This document shows, in pieces, positions 1-10,858 of a stretch of 64,000 nucleotides of DNA. The DNA is taken from contig OY294051.1 in the NCBI GenBank assembly GCA_958510825.1, forward strand, positions 1,116,001 through 1,180,000, written 5' to 3'. The position numbers and the translations under genes are program-made. Source of the stretch: Brachypterus glaber. Its lineage: Eukaryota; Arthropoda; Insecta; Coleoptera; Kateretidae. How positions within the stretch are numbered: position 1 is the first letter of the stretch; every line of letters starts with the position of its first letter. The notes beneath the pieces were generated by a model. That model had not been told where the DNA came from and searched no databases. It saw only the letters and a list, made by a program, of their open reading frames with translations.

Positions 1-138
1 GCTCTAACGTTAAAGTCTCTCCTTACAAAGTAGAATTTTATTTCTAAAACACAAGTAATCACGAAAATAATCCTTAGAATTCCACTCTATTTTCATTTTT
101 TGTTTTACTTTTGTCTAAGAAAATGGTGCATTAATAAA

Positions 139-464
139 AATAGTTATTTATGGTACTAGTGGGGAAAGTAAGATATTGCTCATGAGAAAATTAACCTGGC
201 GTCAGCCAAGCAGGTTAATTTTCGAGAGGGCAATATCGGTTTACCCATGAGTGCCATACAAGGCTTTATCCAATAAATAGCTTAGGAATTCATATTTTTA
301 TTAAAAATTTTAATGACATTTACAAGAAAATAATTTGACAGTTCAGTGGGTAAAATAAATAATTATCCACTCAATAAAGTAAAAGCCACGCGGGGGTTAT
401 TATTGAGTTTATCTATTTAAAATAAAGCTGGTAATTGTCTTATTATCTGTATGTATTGGATAAA
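139..464 (+). repeat. rep-A copy 1 (about 325-bp dispersed repeat)
   Basis: Begins AATAGTTATTTATGGTACTA and ends near TGTATGTATTGGATAAA. The same sequence recurs at 10529-10858 and 57109-57434 (same strand), at 5246-5492 (opposite strand) and, diverged, at 42286-42740. The first third folds into a nested stem: GATATTGC pairs with GCAATATC and AATTAACCT with AGGTTAATT. No open frame is present, so this looks like a non-autonomous transposon. I could not fix a target-site duplication. Confidence 0.8.
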
Positions 465-534
465 GTATATTTATATTAATTTTCTTTACTTTTCTTTATG
501 TTTTATACAAAAAGATGAGTTCCGTGAAAAAAAT

Positions 535-684
535 CTGTTGGTTTATCGGTCTGTCTGTCTCTGTCCGGGAAATATTTAACCCAGATAATTTGAGAAAGCT
601 TTGAGATGAAGACTTCAAATTTAGACCATTGGTGTCTTATCCAAAAATCGGGACTGGAAAAAAAAATATATATATATATATAAA
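535..684. repeat. Degenerate dispersed fragment followed by (TA)n
   Basis: A CGGTCTGTCTGTCT-type stretch is followed by CTTCAAATTTAGACCATTG. The latter phrase is shared with 41990-42025 (CTTCAAATTTAGGCCATTG). It closes with a short TA microsatellite at about 667-682. Related to the rep-Q module described elsewhere; non-coding. Confidence 0.45.
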
Positions 685-1788
685 ATGAAAGGGAATATAT
701 TCTTTTGTTTACATGTTGGCAACAATATTTTAGGTTTTGCTTAAAATAAACTACTCAGGGAACACAATTTCGTTGATTGTTTCTTATATATTTTTAATTA
801 AAATTGGTTTAACTTTGCCTAAAATGAAGCTGAAGCTAAATAGACAAAGTAAAAGTAAAAAGTCACTTTTGGTCCTATATTAAGACTAACAAGATCGGAA
901 AACAATCGATGAACGGCAAACAAAAGCCTATCGGAGACACACAAACGGTTTCCTTGTAACGAACTCCCAGTTGTGTAGGACAATAGGCTAGCACGTGATT
1001 CGAAACTGAAGACTTTGGGCTCAAAACATACAATTTTTACTTTTTTACGTTTTTACACTCAAGGATCATTTAAGGAAAAAATAAAAATCTACTGAGCCGT
1101 ATGTACCGTCACATTTTTTTTTTTTTTGGTGGATAGGTCTTTATTTATTGCACTAATCGATAGAGCTTATTTTTCAAAGCAACTTTACCTTTTGAAATTT
1201 TTTTCTAGCTTAAAATGTTTGTTAGTTATTCGCGATCAAGAAATGCAAAATGGCCATCTTTGACTTCAAATAACTAAGAAACAAATGACGATAGAAAATA
1301 AAATCATCAAATAAAGTTTTTCACAAAAATAAGCTCTATTTCAAAAATCACAAAAGTCGTGTACTATATATTTGCCAATGTAGTATTTAAATAAGTTGCA
1401 ACTTTTTCATAACAGCATTTAAAAGTTATGGAGCTTTTGACATTTCTCTTTGATTCCATAGAGATGTATTAATTAACATATGAAGCCCTTCAATTATGTC
1501 CTTAATTAGACAACTAGTTTAAAATTTAACTAAAAAAAGGTCGAATAGTAGACAAAAAAATGCCCTATGAGCTTTGCGCCCGGAGACAGCCACCTCGTTG
1601 CCTCGCCCCACCGCACGATGCTGACTTTGATTGTAGAAGCTCCAAGTATCGGCTTTGGAACACTCTGAAGACGTCTAGTGTGCGGTGTCACCTCTGGTGT
1701 TTGACAATATGATAGAACAATGAAACACGAGAAAACGCCACCTTATAATGGGTGCCTTCACCGTCGGAAACCTTGTTTGTATGCCCAT
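685..1788. other. No gene seen; AT-rich with one GC-richer patch
   Basis: No supported gene. A compositionally distinct patch lies at about 1568-1760 (GCGCCCGGAGACAGCCACCT and following) and matches nothing I recognise; it may be an old transposon or LTR piece. A weak inverted pair around ATAGAGCTTATTTTT (about 1160 and 1325) suggests a decayed MITE. Confidence 0.4.
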
Positions 1789-2187
1789 ATGGTATTTCAT
1801 TTTAAGTGAGTTGTTACCAGCAATGGTATTTTGATATTGATACATACTTAATTGTATATCTTATGTCTATTTATCATATAATAGAGGTTGCTGTAATATT
1901 TTATCGACTGCGCCAATATATTACCTACTGCGCCAACTTTTTAAAAAGTTTAAAATATGGCTATAACTAGATTAAAATAAGAGAATGGTGATTAATTATT
2001 GTCCCCAATATTGCAGGATCCTATTAAATTTAAGTTATTCAAAAATAACAAATAAAAAACTATTAGTAATTCTTACGAAAATCGATATTTTTACAGGTAG
2101 GTTGGTACTATTTTATTTTAAGTGAGTTGTTCATGCATGGTAATTTGATTGTACAGTTGTTATTGGTACTTAATTGTATATTTTATG
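1789..2187 (+). repeat. Pair of about 75-bp direct repeats
   Basis: TTTTAAGTGAGTTGTT through ACTTAATTGTATAT occurs at about 1796-1868 and again at about 2114-2187. The copies are imperfect and separated by AT-rich sequence that includes two CTGCGCCAA words (near 1907 and 1928). This may be the remnant of an element with terminal direct repeats, or a local duplication. Confidence 0.5.
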
Positions 2188-2474
2188 GGAATATAATGCG
2201 AAGAAACCTGATATTCTTCGTTATATAATCCGCAGGATGATATAACTAACTGTACACAGATATATTTGCTTTGAGTTTAATAATAAATGACTATTATTTT
2301 TGATATAAAAATAGTTTTTGTGACAAAAATATTAAAAAGATTGCAAAAACGATAAATAATGGTTGGCTTTCACGTTACGTAAGACAGAGAACCTGCAGTT
2401 TCGCTGTTTACAGTAATTTTAAAGTCTTCAACTAATGTATGGTCTCAGTCATTAACACTAAACTAACTAAAAAT

Positions 2475-2900
2475 ATGACTAACTTTCACACAACTAAGCC
2501 GCTTGTTACTTTCCTTACCCCCTGAAGTATGTGACCGCGACCATCGGCAGTTTTCCTAAGTTCGTACTAACTTGATTTAGTTTGAACAATTGAGCCTGCG
2601 CTGCGCCACCTAATATGCACAGAAAAAAAGGATTCCTTGAACCAAAGTCAATGTACTTGAATAAAGAGCACAAGTTTTTGAATGAAGATCCGCGCTCTTC
2701 ATTCAAGTACATTGACTTTGGTTCAAAGAAACAAGAAAATATGGCTTTAAATATATCGAAAGGCACGTGTTCTTGGTTTAAGTAATCTTTTTTTTTTCTA
2801 TGTATTATAACTCGTCAAAGAAGCTCGTTGTTTACATGCAAAATCCATCCATCCATTTGGTTTTTATGTAAAATCGGGAATATTTGGACTTTGTTAAGTT
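2475..2900 (+). repeat. rep-G copy 1 (interrupted)
   Basis: ACAACTAAGCCGCTTGTTAC, a GTGACCGCGACCAT block and AGTTCGTACTAACTT match 17770-17870, and match 26760-26870 in reverse. The downstream block CAAAATCCATCCATCC (near 2838) matches 60708-60725 and the reverse of 26675-26705. Between the two blocks sits a separate perfect-arm hairpin (2637-2725). Confidence 0.6.
2637..2725. repeat. 33-bp inverted repeat (hairpin)
   Basis: TTGAACCAAAGTCAATGTAC starts the left arm and its reverse complement ends the right arm. Arms of about 33 bp show one mismatch around a loop of about 23 bp. It has no relatives elsewhere in the window, so it resembles a local inverted duplication (template switch) more than a transposon. 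Confidence 0.75.
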
Positions 2901-2961
2901 AGGTATTGTAGCAATCGATTCTTTTCTGGAATTTCTCGCAGTTTGACTACGTATATACGTA

Positions 2962-3576
2962 CAGTTGATTTCAACAAAACTGGAAAAGTGGGGTTAAGTA
3001 AAATTTCATGTTTTCCATAAAATTTAGTTGTGTGAATGTGGATTATTTAAATGGGGTTATGCCTGTTTGAAAAATAAGGTTGGTTTAACCATGTCAAAAA
3101 TCATATGTTATTCTATGCATTTGTGTTTAGTAAATACTATTTGGATTTTGAAGCGTATCTCTATTGTTAATTACTGTATTTCTGCTCTAAAATATCCCTA
3201 TTCTAAAATGTCTATTATTAAATCCCCTTATCATTATATTTTGTATCTAATAAACTTGTTTTAAATTCCTTTATTTTTAAAAAACCCTACTAGTATATTG
3301 GTCTTCCACAACTAGGTATTCCTCATAGTTCCTTAATTTAAAAATTATAATTATGGGTTTTACACCAGTATTCTTCGAGTATTCTTGTTTTTCTGCTTTA
3401 TCTCTCCCAATTTTAAAAAAATACACCAACATTTTTTGACTTTGACATTGATGTGGCAATAACAATATTGACACTAAATTTATTAACAAGTAAACAAATA
3501 TTTTTCAAATGAAAGATAGTTCACAATGTAATTTTTTTTTATAACCCCACTTTTCCAGTTTTGTTGAAATGAACTG
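2962..3576. mobile_element. Tc1/mariner-type MITE, 615 bp
   Basis: The terminal inverted repeats of about 35 bp start CAGTTGATTTCAACAAAACT on the left; the right end is the matching complement with a few substitutions (GTTGAAATGAACTG). Both ends are flanked by TA (2960-2961 and 3577-3578), the expected mariner-type target duplication. The interior is AT-rich and lacks a transposase; open frames inside it on both strands have no recognisable content. Only one copy is seen here. Confidence 0.8.
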
Positions 3577-3838
3577 TAACTAATATTTAAAATTAATTGA
3601 ACGTTTGAATGATTGAAAATGACACGAAATTATCCGTAGAACATTATTAACATATAACTTTCAACATTAAAAGTGATTTCTTTGGCCAATCCATCAAACC
3701 AGCGGTTTTCCTCTAGACCTCACTTAAACTTGCCCATATCGGATCTTGATGGAGTCGATGAATGAATTATTGTGCTGAAATTAACGAATTAAGTGTGCCG
3801 TGATAAGGTTAAAAGTAGTAAATGATTATGTAATATAG
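3577..3838. other. No feature seen
   Basis: Unique-looking AT-rich spacer between the mariner-type MITE and the large palindrome. Confidence 0.4.
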
Positions 3839-4407
3839 AATATTTTACTATTCCTTAAAACGACTTTTGTTTGATTAACGCAGTTGTCCCTCCGAAGTGA
3901 CTGATCGATTTCGTGCTTTTTAGCACTCTACAGAGCCACATATCGGTAGTAAGGACAACTACGAAAATCAAATCCTTTCCATATATCTCTATATGGAGTT
4001 TAAAAATCGTTGTAAGGAATAGTAAAAACAGCTAGCGACATCTACTGCTAAAAGCAGAGACTGGATAAACCTATCGACAGTCCAAAAAAGGAAGCAGTTA
4101 TTGGTTTTAAGAATTGATTAATCTGCCCCCTATCGACAGCGTGCAATAGGTTCTTGAAACCAATAACTGCTTCCTTTTTATCCAGTCTCTGCTTTTAGCA
4201 GTAGATGTCGCTAGCTGTTTTTACTATTCCTTACAACGATTTTTAAACTCCATATAGAGATATATGGAAATGATTTGATTTTCGTAGTTGTCCTTACTAC
4301 CGATATGTGGCTCTGAAGAGTGCTAAAAAGCACGAAATCGATCAGTCACTTCGGAGGGACGACTGCGTTAATCAAACAAAAGTCGTTTTAAGGAATAGTA
4401 AAATATT
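3839..4407. mobile_element. 569-bp foldback element with near-identical 229-bp arms
   Basis: The left arm (3839-4067) and right arm (4179-4407) are exact-length reverse complements with three mismatches that I can find by eye. The central 111 bp itself carries a further stem, GGAAGCAGTTATTGG with its complement. Each arm contains a smaller unit bounded by TTACTATTCCTTA and TAAGGAATAGTAA (about 3844-4027), so the motif occurs four times in alternating orientation. There is no open frame. The short match GTAGATGTCGCTAG also occurs in the hAT-type MITE at 31412. A clear target duplication was not found. The near identity of the arms implies recent formation or ongoing arm-to-arm conversion. Confidence 0.9.
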
Positions 4408-4620
4408 TTATATAGATTTTTTAAATTTGTAAATATCAAACAATTTAATTTAGTTGATTATGTAATAATAATGTTGTTATTTAGGCAAGTAAAGTACAAT
4501 TTCATTCCAGATTTAACTTTAATAAAATATTAAAATATAGGGAAGTCGCCTAATTTCGGATAACATTTATAATTGAACCGGTGAGAGCAAGACGGGAAAG
4601 ATATAACTTGCGGGAATTAA
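4408..4620. other. No feature seen
   Basis: AT-rich spacer without a recognisable repeat or coding frame. Confidence 0.4.
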
Positions 4621-5492
4621 CAATAGTTATTTATATACCAAGGGACTAAATTGGCTGTTTTAGTCCCGCTGCATTAGTGTTTCCTGAGCGAGCGTAGCGA
4701 GCGAGGGAAACAGAAATGCAAGGGACTAAAACAGCCAAGTTTAGACCTGAGGTATATACACTATTTTTTGCAGGACCAAACATAATTTAGGTAGGTAGAT
4801 AAAATTAAAGTTAAAAACCATGCGTCTAAAATCGGTTGTTTTATTTTCGTAATTTAAGACGCCTGTAAATTGCGAAAAGTTAGTTTCATGGCTATCGCGA
4901 TTTTAATTGTTTTTTAATATGGTTGACACAAACGTCAAAAGAATGGACGAAGATGATAAATTTTAAGTTATGTATAAATTGTTATAACAATGTTATTTTT
5001 AAAGGTTTTGTTTGTTAAAATCAAATAAATTGGTTTGAATCGCTAATTTATTACAAAACACCACCAAACTTAATTTTTGAACCAGCAAAGCACATAGTAA
5101 GTATAATATTTTAATATTATCAAGGTTGCCGTGATTTTTATTCCCTAGGGAGAAAAACGGCAAGTTTAGTCCCCAAAATGAAAGCGTAAAATTAGCTTTT
5201 AGTCTTGGTCGTGCAAAAAAAAATTATAGCAACCAAACCACAAGCCCTTTATTTTAAATAGATAAACTCAATAATAACCCCCGCGTGGCTTTTATTTTAT
5301 TGAGTGGATAATTATTTGTTTTACCCACTCAACTGTCACTTGTCAAATTATTTTCTTGTAAATGTCATTAAAATTTTTAATAAAAATATGAATTCCTAAG
5401 CTATTTATTGGATAAAACCTTGTATGGCACTCATGGGTAAACCGATATTGTCCTCTCCTTTACCCACTAGTACCATTAATAACTATTTCTGT
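4621..5492. mobile_element. Composite 0.87-kb element with rep-A right end
   Basis: The left end CAATAGTTATTTATATACC and the reverse of the right end (AATAGTTATTAATGGTAC) are near-matching terminal repeats. Just inside the left end (4640-4735) is a stem, GGGACTAAA...GGCTGTTTTAGTCCC, that includes GAGCGAGCGTAGCGAGCGAG. A second inverted pair, CTATTTTTTGCAGGACCAA (4760) and TTGGTCGTGCAAAAAAAAAT (about 5206), is nested inside. The right 250 bp (5246-5492) is rep-A in reverse. It may be the fuller parent of the rep-A copies, or two elements inserted into each other. No transposase is present. Confidence 0.6.
5246..5492 (-). repeat. rep-A copy 4 (reverse, tail missing)
   Basis: Reverse complement of rep-A from the TAGTTATT end to TTTAAAATAAAG. 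Beyond that point the sequence diverges from the other rep-A copies, which continue CTGGTAATTGTC. It forms the right part of the composite element. Confidence 0.75.
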
Positions 5493-6048
5493 TTACCTCT
5501 GCAGATAATATCTTAGATACACTAATATCCGAAATTAGGAAACCATCCCAAATTAGGCGTCTTTCCTATAATTTAAAAAGTTTGTGAGTACATTAAAATT
5601 ATAATTAATTATAGTGATTTGTTTACAATACAAGTGATAGAAGTTCCGCATCCAAATTGTATTTTTCAATGGTACCAAAATTTACCAACTGATAAAGCCA
5701 AATTTACCAACTCTGTGTACTGAATTTACCAACTGTCATTTGAAAAGAAAAGCTACCCCAACCCTCCAATATATCTGTCCCTGTAGGCCAGCATGGCTTT
5801 TTAAAATACTCGATTTTTGCAGTGTACTTAGTAAAAGTAATCCACTACCAAATGGTTCCATCAATCATAATCAGCTCTACATTACTCTCAGTACCTACCT
5901 ACTAGGTAGTAGGTACATAGTCAGTACCTTTAAAGCACCTAGGAATGTTAATAGCTATTACTATAGTTAACAAGCCGTGAAGATATCGCTATGTACCTTT
6001 GAAATGTTGTAATTTATTACTAATTTAAAAACAGAAACTATATTTTAA

Positions 6049-6050
<2 letters not shown>
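5493..6050. other. No gene seen; three short AATTTACCAACT repeats
   Basis: AATTTACCAACT recurs three times at about 5680-5740 with 15-20 bp spacing. A small palindrome, CCTACCTACTAGGTAGTAGG, lies near 5895. The rest is featureless. Confidence 0.4.

Positions 6051-6051
<1 letters not shown>

Positions 6052-6090
<39 letters not shown>
6052..6090. repeat. (CT)n microsatellite
   Basis: About 19 uninterrupted CT units. Confidence 0.95.
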
Positions 6091-6094
<4 letters not shown>

Positions 6095-6516
6095 TTTTGG
6101 CTTTACCATAACCAAACTCGAGAATATGTTCATTGTTGTACGTCGTACAAAATAGTGTTCATTGTTGTACGCCGTAAAAAAAAGTTAGCGAAAAAAAATA
6201 TATATATATAATATATGGGACGCTTGAAGAAAAACTAGTATGCTTTACTCAGAGGAAAAGCGCCTTTTTTACTCGTCTGTAGTTTCCGGATCCCACTTCG
6301 CGTCGTCCGTAAATTCTACAGACTAATAAAAAAAGCTTTACTTTTCATCTGAGTAAAACTATACTATTTTTCTTAAAATTGGTGACATAAAAGTTACAAA
6401 CAGAAGAAGGGACATTTTTTGGTAGTTTTTCACAACTTAATTGGTAGTATTTTGATTCTAAACTTAAAAGTTTTAATAATACTAATACGTAATATACTCT
6501 TCTAGGTGATTTCTAC

Positions 6517-6532
6517 GAAGAAGAAGAAGAAG
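6517..6532. repeat. (GAA)n microsatellite, short
   Basis: Five GAA units. Longer GAA/CTT arrays occur at 17551-17572, 34254-34320, 54768-54800 and 58664-58690. Confidence 0.8.
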
Positions 6533-6780
6533 CGGATAAAAAGCGCCACTAAAATCAAATAAAACATGTTATCGGTATGACAGCTCATGTCAATTTTCCT
6601 CATCAATCAATCATATTTCATTACATATTATCTAGATATCTATGTAACGTCTTAACAACGTCTCGAAGCTCTTATTAAGACAATCGACCATTAATTACAG
6701 CTGACTATTTAATGGAGTGTACATAATGTGCAGTTCTCTTGTTAACGAGAATTATGTACTATTTTTATCATATGTGTTGA

Positions 6781-6903
6781 AAAACCATTGATTTAGAGGA
6801 AGGAATAAGGCTTCAATTCTGCGCGAGTGACTAACATAGTTGGCATCCATTTTGAATCCTATTTGTTGCGCGAAATTTAAATTGCCAAATTGGGATTGGG
6901 TAG
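6781..6903 (+). repeat. rep-H copy 1
   Basis: About 120 bp from ACCATTGATTTAGAGG to CCAAATTGGGATTGG is matched, diverged and in reverse, at 37081-37203 (shared words include CGCGAAATTTAAATT). No coding capacity. Confidence 0.6.
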
Positions 6904-9900
6904 GGGAAGGGGCCCTAAGTAACGAATTGGGTAAAATGACGTCAACAGATGGAGAAACAGTTGCAGTCTGTGATAACTACCTGACTAGAGCGCTAGTGTT
7001 ATTCCTTCTAAAATGAAGTTGGTCCGCGTAGAAGCCATGAATCATTCGTTAAAATTTCGAATGTACAAACTTCAGTGAATAAAATTTTATGGGTGAGTAT
7101 GGGCCTGATATTTCTATATACACTGTTAAAATTATTATATTTTAAATAAATTAAAATTAAGTTTCAAATAAAGATTTGTTAACAATAATTATTATTATTT
7201 AAAAAATATCAGTACAGGCGTATAAGTTGACGTATACCAAAAGCGGGTAAGATGACGATACTATAATAATATCGATGTAGACGTTTCGAATGAAAAGAAC
7301 TGAAGCTATATTGGTAAAGATAATGAGGTATGGTTTTAATGGTTTAGCTGCAGTTTATGGGCCCATGCTTACTGCAATGAAATGAGTTCAAAAGAAGCCA
7401 AAATAAAATAGGGGGCTACGCCAACCCAAACAAACACCAAACAGGCGAAAAAACCGACCTAAACCGAAGAGTTAGGTTATGTTACGTCGAGCGTTTAAAT
7501 AGCAAGTTCGTTTCTTTTTTAACGTAGAAGAATGATCCTATTTAAATCGTTTGGCACGGCTAGCAGTGAATGGTATTGTAGGTATTCCTTTTAATTTGCG
7601 CACTTTACATTTGTATGGGCCATTAGGCGGTAATCTGAGCCACTTCGGACGCAAATCACTGTCCTGTTCTTTTCCTGAAGATATTGGCTACTATTACCTG
7701 AAGTAAAAAATAGAAAAATAAAAAGAGATGAGATTTTATGACGCTATTTTAAAAGATATCAAACAAAACATTAATTTAAAGACACAGTTAACTGATAAAA
7801 AATTCTAAAATGCTTTTTTTATCATTTAAAAACCAGTGTTACTCATTAAATCGAGCCTGAGCGCGAAAACTTTTCACTTCACCCCCAGTGACTCACTTTA
7901 ACCAGATTGACGGTACCTGAGAATACTATTATAGTTGCCTAAAGAGTGACTGCAAAAAAAAGAAGTTTTTTAGCCTCTTTTACAAACATCAGTAACTTCG
8001 ATTGGAATTGATAAAATGTAACGTAACGTAATGTGCTCAAAATTTTTGTCTGCTCACGAACTTGTGCAAAAAGCAAGATTTATTGTTCTAGACGCTAAAC
8101 ATCCCCTTAAACAAAGGGTTAGCTAGGGGTACTTAGATTGAATTTTATAACAAACTTTCTCACATTTTATTAAACAAAACGGACTGGATCCCTTTAACTC
8201 GATTTTTCTTGAGATACTTTATGATTTACTACTTTTTTGGTGCTTGGGGGGTAGTTTAACCCTCTTTGTGGGGGTGGATTTTCATCGAATCCAAGGGTGA
8301 TACCCCTTTACGTATTTTTTGTGTTTTATGATACAGAAAAATATTTAAAAAGAATACCTTTTTAATGTATTTATACCTGAGGAAGACCATTTTAATAAAA
8401 AAAATACAAAAAAAAAATTACGTAAAAAAGTTTTGGGCAAAAAAGGCTTTCCGTTTCGAACGTCCCTGGTTAAAACAACTAAATAAAAATGACCTAAGAT
8501 AATAGGCCTTATTAAGCTAAGATTACATAAAACACTTCGTTACTATAGCTCAGAGAGTTTCTGACGCATTTTTAGACATATGTTTATACTTTTTTATATT
8601 TTCTGATGTAGAATCAACCCTTTAAAATTATTGACGCTATTTCAAATACACCGTGTAAATGTTTAATATTTTCTTAATTTTATCAAAAAAGAAATTTTTT
8701 TTGTAGTTTGTTAGCTTTACGATCTTCTAATTACAGATTCTTAAATTATACACTGAACGAACTAATTTTGCTTTTACATCCGGGTGTTAAAGAGTTACTC
8801 TTAATTATCTCATAAACAAGTAAAGCCAGCTTTTTCATTCCACTATAGAGTTTTTTTTAAGAACTAGGTAATACACGCCTCTGTTTAAAGGTTTCCTCAG
8901 CAGCATTTCACATAGGCTGGACTATATATACTGTACACTATATAAGTTTTAAAAAAGGGACTTCAGATAAAGAACTTGAAGTTAAAATAACCTCATTTTT
9001 TATATTTTTGTTTTGTCTTTATATTTTTTGTTTTCTAGTTAAATCTAATTAGGTTTATGCTTCTAGTTTTAGGATCAGTCGACTCACAAGACTATCTTTA
9101 GATCTCTTGTTAAATGACACTTTTTCTCTCATCGATCGAAGATCTATTGAAAACTAGGCTTCGAACAAAGTTACTTTTATAAAATTGCATGTTAATATCA
9201 GATTATTTTTTATTAAAGTAAATAAAATACATTTTACAGTGTTCATGAATTTAAGAGGTAGTTGTTTAATCTTAAATAGTTAAGGTAGTAATAATGTCAA
9301 ATAACATATCGAGTGAAAATGGATAGAAAAAAAATTGAAAAATCTACCATAGTAGATATTTTAAAATATTTTAATTAAAAGCAATGTACCTGGTTTTTAA
9401 ATTCTAGCTTAGTTTAACAGTTTTGAGTTAAAATGTTTTAGGTCTTTTCATGCTTACATGATGTACTAGTATAAATAAATGACATAACTTGACTACACAC
9501 TGTCCTAGTAGGACAGTCCTACACAGTATTTTAAATGAAAAATTATGATCTTCACTGCACGAATTCCTATGTAACTTTTTATCAGCATAATTCATCTCTA
9601 CAGTAGATGATATATTTTTTTTAAGTGAGGTTATGTCGTTTATGGACATTTTAGCCATTAATTTAAATTTCCCGGTTGAATTATAATCAAAACGGCGGAT
9701 TGTAAATTTGTATATAACCTTGAGATGACAGCTCATCTATGAAAAAAACACATAAAAAAGCCCTCTTTCGACCACCCTAGTTTCACAGGAACGACACAAA
9801 TAGTGGCGAAAAAATGGCCAACCAGCAGGATTAAACAATAGGTTTACAATGATGTGGGCGAGATAGCAATCATAGATTGCCGTGGATAAAGATAAAGTAC

Positions 9901-10009
9901 CTATTAGACGGCGAAGCGGGAGATTGTGCAAAGAAGGCCGTGGAATTAAAATGATATATTTATATATTGTGACCGCGGAAGACTATAAGGGGATCATTAT
10001 GACTTTTTA
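6904..10009. other. About 3.1 kb without a supported feature
   Basis: AT-rich, no coding frame with recognisable similarity, no long inverted repeat noted. A G-rich block (GGTGCTTGGGGGGTAG) lies near 8239. Frames at 9428-9931 on the minus strand look like chance. Confidence 0.4.
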
Positions 10010-10011
10010 AA

Positions 10012-10300
10012 TACAGTGAGAGATTAGCTCAGCGGTCTAAGGCATCGATATAGCATTGACACTGAGCTTATGATCGTGAGTTCAAACCTCACTGGCGCCG
10101 ATTGCCTTTTTCAGTTAATTAATAATTGAAATTTGGCGAAGGCGTACTCCCTAGATATATTGGTTCGAAAGTCAATTAAAGCCGGTGGTTCCCTCTACTA
10201 CTAGCCCACACAAGTCCTGGACTTAGGGGATGTTTAATTAAGTAGAATAGTACGAGGTTAAAAATAAACAATAATAAACAATAAAAAACAAACAAAATTT
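10012..10300 (+). mobile_element. tRNA-derived SINE, copy 1
   Basis: The head carries a polymerase III A-box-like TTAGCTCAGCGGTCTAAGG (10024) and a B-box-like GAGTTCAAACCTCAC (about 10078). The body runs from GGCGCCGATTGCC through CCGGTGGTTCCCTCTACTAC to GTACGAGGTTAAA, then an A-rich tail of AATAAACAATAATAAAC type. The body matches the minus-strand copy at 14627-14908, but the 5' half of the tRNA-like head differs. Transcription would be by RNA polymerase III if active. Confidence 0.8.
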
Positions 10301-10483
10301 TCAAAAAAAAAGTAATAATAATATTGTTTGTGTATTTTTTACCTTTTACGTGGTTTTTAATGTTTGTTTTCTGTTGTAAATAATACAAATGTTATGGCCA
10401 AAACAAAAAGTTTACCCTCTTTTACTCCCCTCCGATTTTGCTTAAATACGAATTTGTCCAAGATAATATAAAAACACATCTCT

Positions 10484-10516
10484 AGTCTCTAGCTCAAAGT
10501 ATTCTTAAGTTATCGT
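10484..10516 (+). repeat. rep-Q fragment
   Basis: AGCTCAAAGTATTCTTAAGT followed by TATCGTGGAC, the core phrase of a module repeated at about 16117, 40258, 48878 and 54888. Confidence 0.45.
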
Positions 10517-10528
10517 GGACAATTTAGG

Positions 10529-10858
10529 CAATAGTTATTTATGGTACTAGTGGGTAAAGTAAGATATTGCCCATGAGGCGTCAGCCAAGCTTGCAAGCAG
10601 GTTAATTTTCGAAAGGGGCAATATCGGTTTACCCATGAGTGCCATACAAGGTTTTATCCAATAAATAGCTTACGAATTCATATTTTTATTAAAAATTTTA
10701 ATGACATTTACAAGAAAATAATTTGACAAGTGACAGTTGAGTGGGTAAAATAAATAATTATCCACTCAATAAAGTAAAAGCCACGCGGGGTTATTAATGA
10801 GTTTATCTATTTAAAATAAAGCTGGTAATTGTCTTATTATATGTATGTATTGGATAAA
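10529..10858 (+). repeat. rep-A copy 2
   Basis: Full-length relative of 139-464, with a shortened internal stem (GGCGTCAGCCAAGCTTGC). Confidence 0.8.

Noticed and set aside
2515..2766. 83-residue minus-strand frame
   Set aside because: It runs through the 33-bp hairpin, so the reading is forced by the inverted repeat; no protein family fits.
9428..9931. Two adjacent minus-strand frames
   Set aside because: No family similarity, no splice signals, composition like the background.
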